Assembly (NCBI RefSeq): GCF_000159955.1
Contig: NZ_GG695972.1
Span: forward strand, 161,172 to 168,827
DNA length: 7,656 nucleotides
Direction of reading: 5' to 3'
From: Paenibacillus sp. oral taxon 786 str. D14
Lineage (GTDB): Bacteria > Bacillota > Bacilli > Paenibacillales > Paenibacillaceae
The notes under the pieces: generated by a model
The model's input: only the letters and a program-made list of their open reading frames with translations
The model's database searches: none
Told to the model about the DNA's origin: nothing
Program-made: the position numbers and the translations under genes
Part shown: positions 6,223 to 7,656 of the stretch, in pieces
Numbering within the stretch: the first letter of the stretch is position 1
Layout of the letters: every line of letters starts with the position of its first letter

Positions 6223-6338
6223 GATGTGCGTCATACGGGAGAATCCAATAAAACTTTAGCTTATGAATCCATCATACATGCGGCATGGCACCGATGGCAA
6301 TCGATTTTTCCAATAAGCTGCGACGATAGACGCACATC
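6223..6338. repeat. Nested inverted repeats around the LOV-EAL promoter
   Basis: GATGTGCGTC (6223-6232) and GACGCACATC (6329-6338) are perfect 10-bp complements 96 bp apart. Nested inside is AGCTTAT (6258-6264) with ATAAGCT (6313-6319). One outer arm lies upstream of the predicted -35 and the other in the predicted leader. The same stretch also has direct repeats: GAATCCA at 6241 and 6265, TCCAATAA at 6244 and 6309. Each alone could be chance; together they suggest paired operator half-sites or a folded leader. Confidence 0.35.
6271..6300 (-). promoter_or_regulatory. Predicted SigA promoter of the LOV-EAL gene
   Basis: Read on the - strand: -35 TTGCCA (6300-6295, 5 of 6 to TTGACA), an 18-bp spacer, and -10 TATGAT (6276-6271, 5 of 6 to TATAAT). 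Transcription would start near 6264, giving a leader of about 90 nt before the GTG at 6173. Spacing and box quality are good for Bacillota. This allows the gene to be expressed apart from the regulator gene upstream. Confidence 0.6.
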
Positions 6339-6379
6339 CTTCCACCTAACTGCCAGGATTCGTAATGATAGAGAACTTG

Positions 6380-7396
6380 TCATTTCGAACCGGTCGGAAC
6401 AGAGATTAACAGCTTAAGCAGTTGTGTCCGGTTGCTGGCCCCCACTTTTTGAAAAATGGAGCGCATATGCTTCTTAATTGTGACTTCGCTGAGAAAAAGG
6501 CGGGAGGCGATGTCACGGTTGGTCAGCCCCTCGGAGGCGAGAGCGGCAACCTCCTTCTCGCGATGGGTCAAATCCGTGCGGGCGTAAATGGCCGCCTCCG
6601 GCTTCAACTTCGGCAGACTCTCCGGGGCCGGGGAGCCATCCAAGACCATCGCTTCACAGCCTCTCGGGCGTGCCTCGTCACGCAGGCCTGGAAGGGCCGG
6701 TTCGCCGTCGTTGGCGTTGTGCTCACCGAGCAGCGAAGTGAGCATCACAGGCAAGCCGTCCGTTTGCTTCCAGATGCGCTGAATTTGGTCCGGTTCAACG
6801 ATTCCGCGTCCCCGCAAAAAAGCGACAACGCTGTGATAGTCCAGGTTCTTGAGCGGCATCCGATAGATGGTATATTTCCACAGCGGGCATCCCGTCCACT
6901 TGCTGGACAACGGATTCCGGCCGGTGATGATGCTGAGGCAACGGTCCTTAATTTGCGGAATAAAAAAATCACGAAACCAATCATCCATCGTCTCCAGCAG
7001 TTCATACGTATCAATAAATAAAAGCACAGCCCCCAAATTAGCTCGTTTATTGACGGCCTCGATGGCAGCTCTGATGATAAAGTCGGGATCGGATAATGAG
7101 GGGAGGGTGTCCAACAAACCGAGCTGGAACAGGATTTGCCGGCAGATTTCTTCGGGTGTGGTTTTGATTTTCGCGGCATCAAGTGTGATTACGGCTGCGC
7201 CTTGTTTTGCGGCTTGCTTCTGAAATTCCTCAGCTAGAGAGCTTTTTCCTACACCGGAGGAGCCGTAGATGTTGATGATTCGCTCCATACTAGAATAGTG
7301 CTTTAGATATAACGAAAAGACCTCCAACTCCCACTCACGACCTACGATCCGGGATGGCCAACCAGGGTCCTGGTGCTCATGTTGTGTTAGCCTCAT
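6380..7396 (-). CDS. Small STAND-ATPase / LuxR-type HTH transcriptional regulator
   Basis: Predicted cytoplasmic regulator of 338 residues. The N-terminal P-loop domain has Walker A GSSGVGKSS (45-53), Walker B VLLFID (124-129, D129), an arginine-containing TGRN (158-161) in the sensor position, and a GLP motif (214-216) typical of STAND ATPases. A Gly/Pro/Ala-rich linker (about 225-272) leads to a complete LuxR/GerE helix-turn-helix: LTHREKEVAALASEGLTNRD (276-295), then SEVTIKKHMRSIFQKVGASN (303-322). Unlike MalT and other LAL regulators (usually about 800-1000 residues), there is no TPR or other sensor arm between ATPase and HTH, so how a signal enters is unclear. The ATG start is backed by an AGGGGGGG ribosome site. 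It lies 206 bp upstream of, and in line with, the LOV-EAL gene, a plausible target. No terminator was found between them. Confidence 0.85.
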   Translation of the reverse strand: MRLTQHEHQDPGWPSRIVGREWELEVFSLYLKHYSSMERIINIYGSSGVGKSSLAEEFQKQAAKQGAAVITLDAAKIKTTPEEICRQILFQLGLLDTLPSLSDPDFIIRAAIEAVNKRANLGAVLLFIDTYELLETMDDWFRDFFIPQIKDRCLSIITGRNPLSSKWTGCPLWKYTIYRMPLKNLDYHSVVAFLRGRGIVEPDQIQRIWKQTDGLPVMLTSLLGEHNANDGEPALPGLRDEARPRGCEAMVLDGSPAPESLPKLKPEAAIYARTDLTHREKEVAALASEGLTNRDIASRLFLSEVTIKKHMRSIFQKVGASNRTQLLKLLISVPTGSK

Positions 7397-7405
7397 CGTT
7401 CTTCA

Positions 7406-7413
7406 CCCCCCCT
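7406..7413 (-). promoter_or_regulatory. Ribosome binding site with a G7 run
   Basis: AGGGGGGG on the - strand (7 consecutive G, plus-strand C at 7406-7412) lies 9 nt before the ATG of the LuxR-type regulator. It is the only Shine-Dalgarno-like sequence there. A homopolymer in this place could change length by slippage and alter translation, but seven is short for true phase variation. Confidence 0.6.
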
Positions 7414-7434
7414 CGCCATTTTACCATTTATGTT

Positions 7435-7464
7435 ATCATAGTTCAGAATATCGCTGAATTTAAA
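7435..7464 (-). promoter_or_regulatory. Predicted promoter of the LuxR-type regulator with a dyad in its spacer
   Basis: On the - strand: -35 TTTAAA (7464-7459, 4 of 6), an 18-bp spacer, and -10 TATGAT (7440-7435, 5 of 6). The start would be near 7428, about 32 nt before the ATG. The spacer holds the inverted repeat TTCAG-N7-CTGAA (7442-7458), so a protein bound there would lie directly between the polymerase contacts. Confidence 0.45.
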
Positions 7465-7492
7465 GTTGGAATAGTGACTTTTTGTATAATTA

Positions 7493-7499
7493 TGTCGAA
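7493..7499 (+). promoter_or_regulatory. Spo0A-box-like heptamer
   Basis: TGTCGAA is an exact match to the core of the Spo0A binding box (TGNCGAA). It sits upstream of the predicted regulator promoter, 10 bp from the 16-bp palindrome. A 7-mer is short and about one copy is expected by chance in the whole window, so this is only suggestive. Confidence 0.25.
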
Positions 7500-7509
7500 C
7501 TATGCTTTT

Positions 7510-7525
7510 CCAAAGTATACTTTGG
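7510..7525. promoter_or_regulatory. Perfect 16-bp palindrome, probable operator
   Basis: CCAAAGTATACTTTGG reads the same on both strands, with no loop. It lies about 45 bp upstream of the predicted -35 of the LuxR-type regulator, in AT-rich non-coding DNA. A spacerless dyad of this length usually marks the site of a dimeric DNA-binding protein; autoregulation by the neighbouring gene is one possibility. The sequence matches no operator consensus that I recognise. Confidence 0.5.
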
Positions 7526-7584
7526 GGTAATGTCTCATTTTCTGTCGTCATGATAAATTCGATCTTGGAGAATAAGAATTTCTT

Positions 7585-7602
7585 CTAGGCCAAAAGGCTT
7601 AG
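7585..7602. other. Short hairpin near the right edge
   Basis: CTAGGCC and GGCTTAG form a 7-bp stem with one G-U wobble and an AAAA loop. No T-tract follows on either strand, so it is not a clear terminator. Apart from this hairpin, 7526-7656 shows no supported gene: an ATG at 7616 stays open to the window edge but lacks a ribosome site. Confidence 0.25.
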
Positions 7603-7656
7603 TGAATAAACATAGATGCGCAAGCGTTCTTCATTGATAGTTGAATTTTTTCATAT

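Noticed and set aside
6422..7021. Plus-strand open frame of 199 codons opposite the LuxR-type regulator
   Set aside because: It is antisense to a clearly conserved gene, has no family motif and no ribosome site; it is a shadow of GC-biased codons.
7485..7490. Perfect TATAAT on the plus strand
   Set aside because: No -35 box at 16-18 bp, no correctly placed TG extension, and no gene downstream in the window.
7619..7634. AAGCG-containing stretch near the right edge as a third cre site
   Set aside because: The TG upstream and the WWWCA end of the cre consensus are missing.
7616..7656. Start of a plus-strand gene (ATG, then MRKRSSLIVEFFH) running off the right edge
   Set aside because: No ribosome site precedes the ATG and only 13 codons are visible.

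Overview
The window looks like chromosomal DNA of a spore-forming, low-to-mid-GC Bacillota, most likely Paenibacillaceae (Paenibacillus, Cohnella or Brevibacillus-like). This is an inference from strong AGGAGG-type ribosome sites, a CcpA cre-like box, a YtvA-type LOV domain and the style of the protein sequences. There is no rRNA, tRNA, CRISPR array, insertion sequence or phage gene. Six protein genes fill most of the window. The longest gene-free stretches are 1885-2178 (294 bp) and 7397-7656 (260 bp); both hold regulatory-looking inverted repeats.

Left block (116-1927, + strand): a GT-B glycosyltransferase overlaps by 4 bp (ATGA) with a two-part GNAT acetyltransferase, and the pair is closed by a clear intrinsic terminator. 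Middle block (about 1950-4416, + strand): a ChbG/YdjC-type carbohydrate deacetylase is followed 36 bp later by a GPH-family (MelB-like) sugar transporter. A near-consensus cre site and a perfect 10-bp-arm inverted repeat precede them. The simplest reading is a catabolite-repressed module that imports a sugar and deacetylates an acetylated sugar.

Right block (7396 down to 4446, - strand): a small STAND-type ATPase/LuxR-HTH regulator lies upstream of, and in the same direction as, a cytoplasmic LOV-GGDEF-EAL protein. The two are 206 bp apart, with a good SigA-like promoter in the gap. The LOV-GGDEF-EAL protein is the most unusual gene here. Its sensor domain is almost textbook YtvA-like LOV, with the flavin-contact Asn/Asn/Gln kept, but the photoactive cysteine is leucine (NLRFLQ instead of NCRFLQ). 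Its GGDEF site is degenerate (FADEF), while every EAL catalytic residue is present. It is predicted to be a c-di-GMP phosphodiesterase controlled by a flavin/redox, non-adduct-forming LOV domain. The regulator's upstream region carries a perfect 16-bp palindrome, a Spo0A-box-like heptamer and a dyad inside the predicted promoter spacer.

No single new system is proved by the sequence. The best candidates for follow-up are the cysteine-less LOV phosphodiesterase with its minimal STAND-LuxR neighbour, and the deacetylase-transporter module, whose transporter lacks the usual cation-site aspartates.
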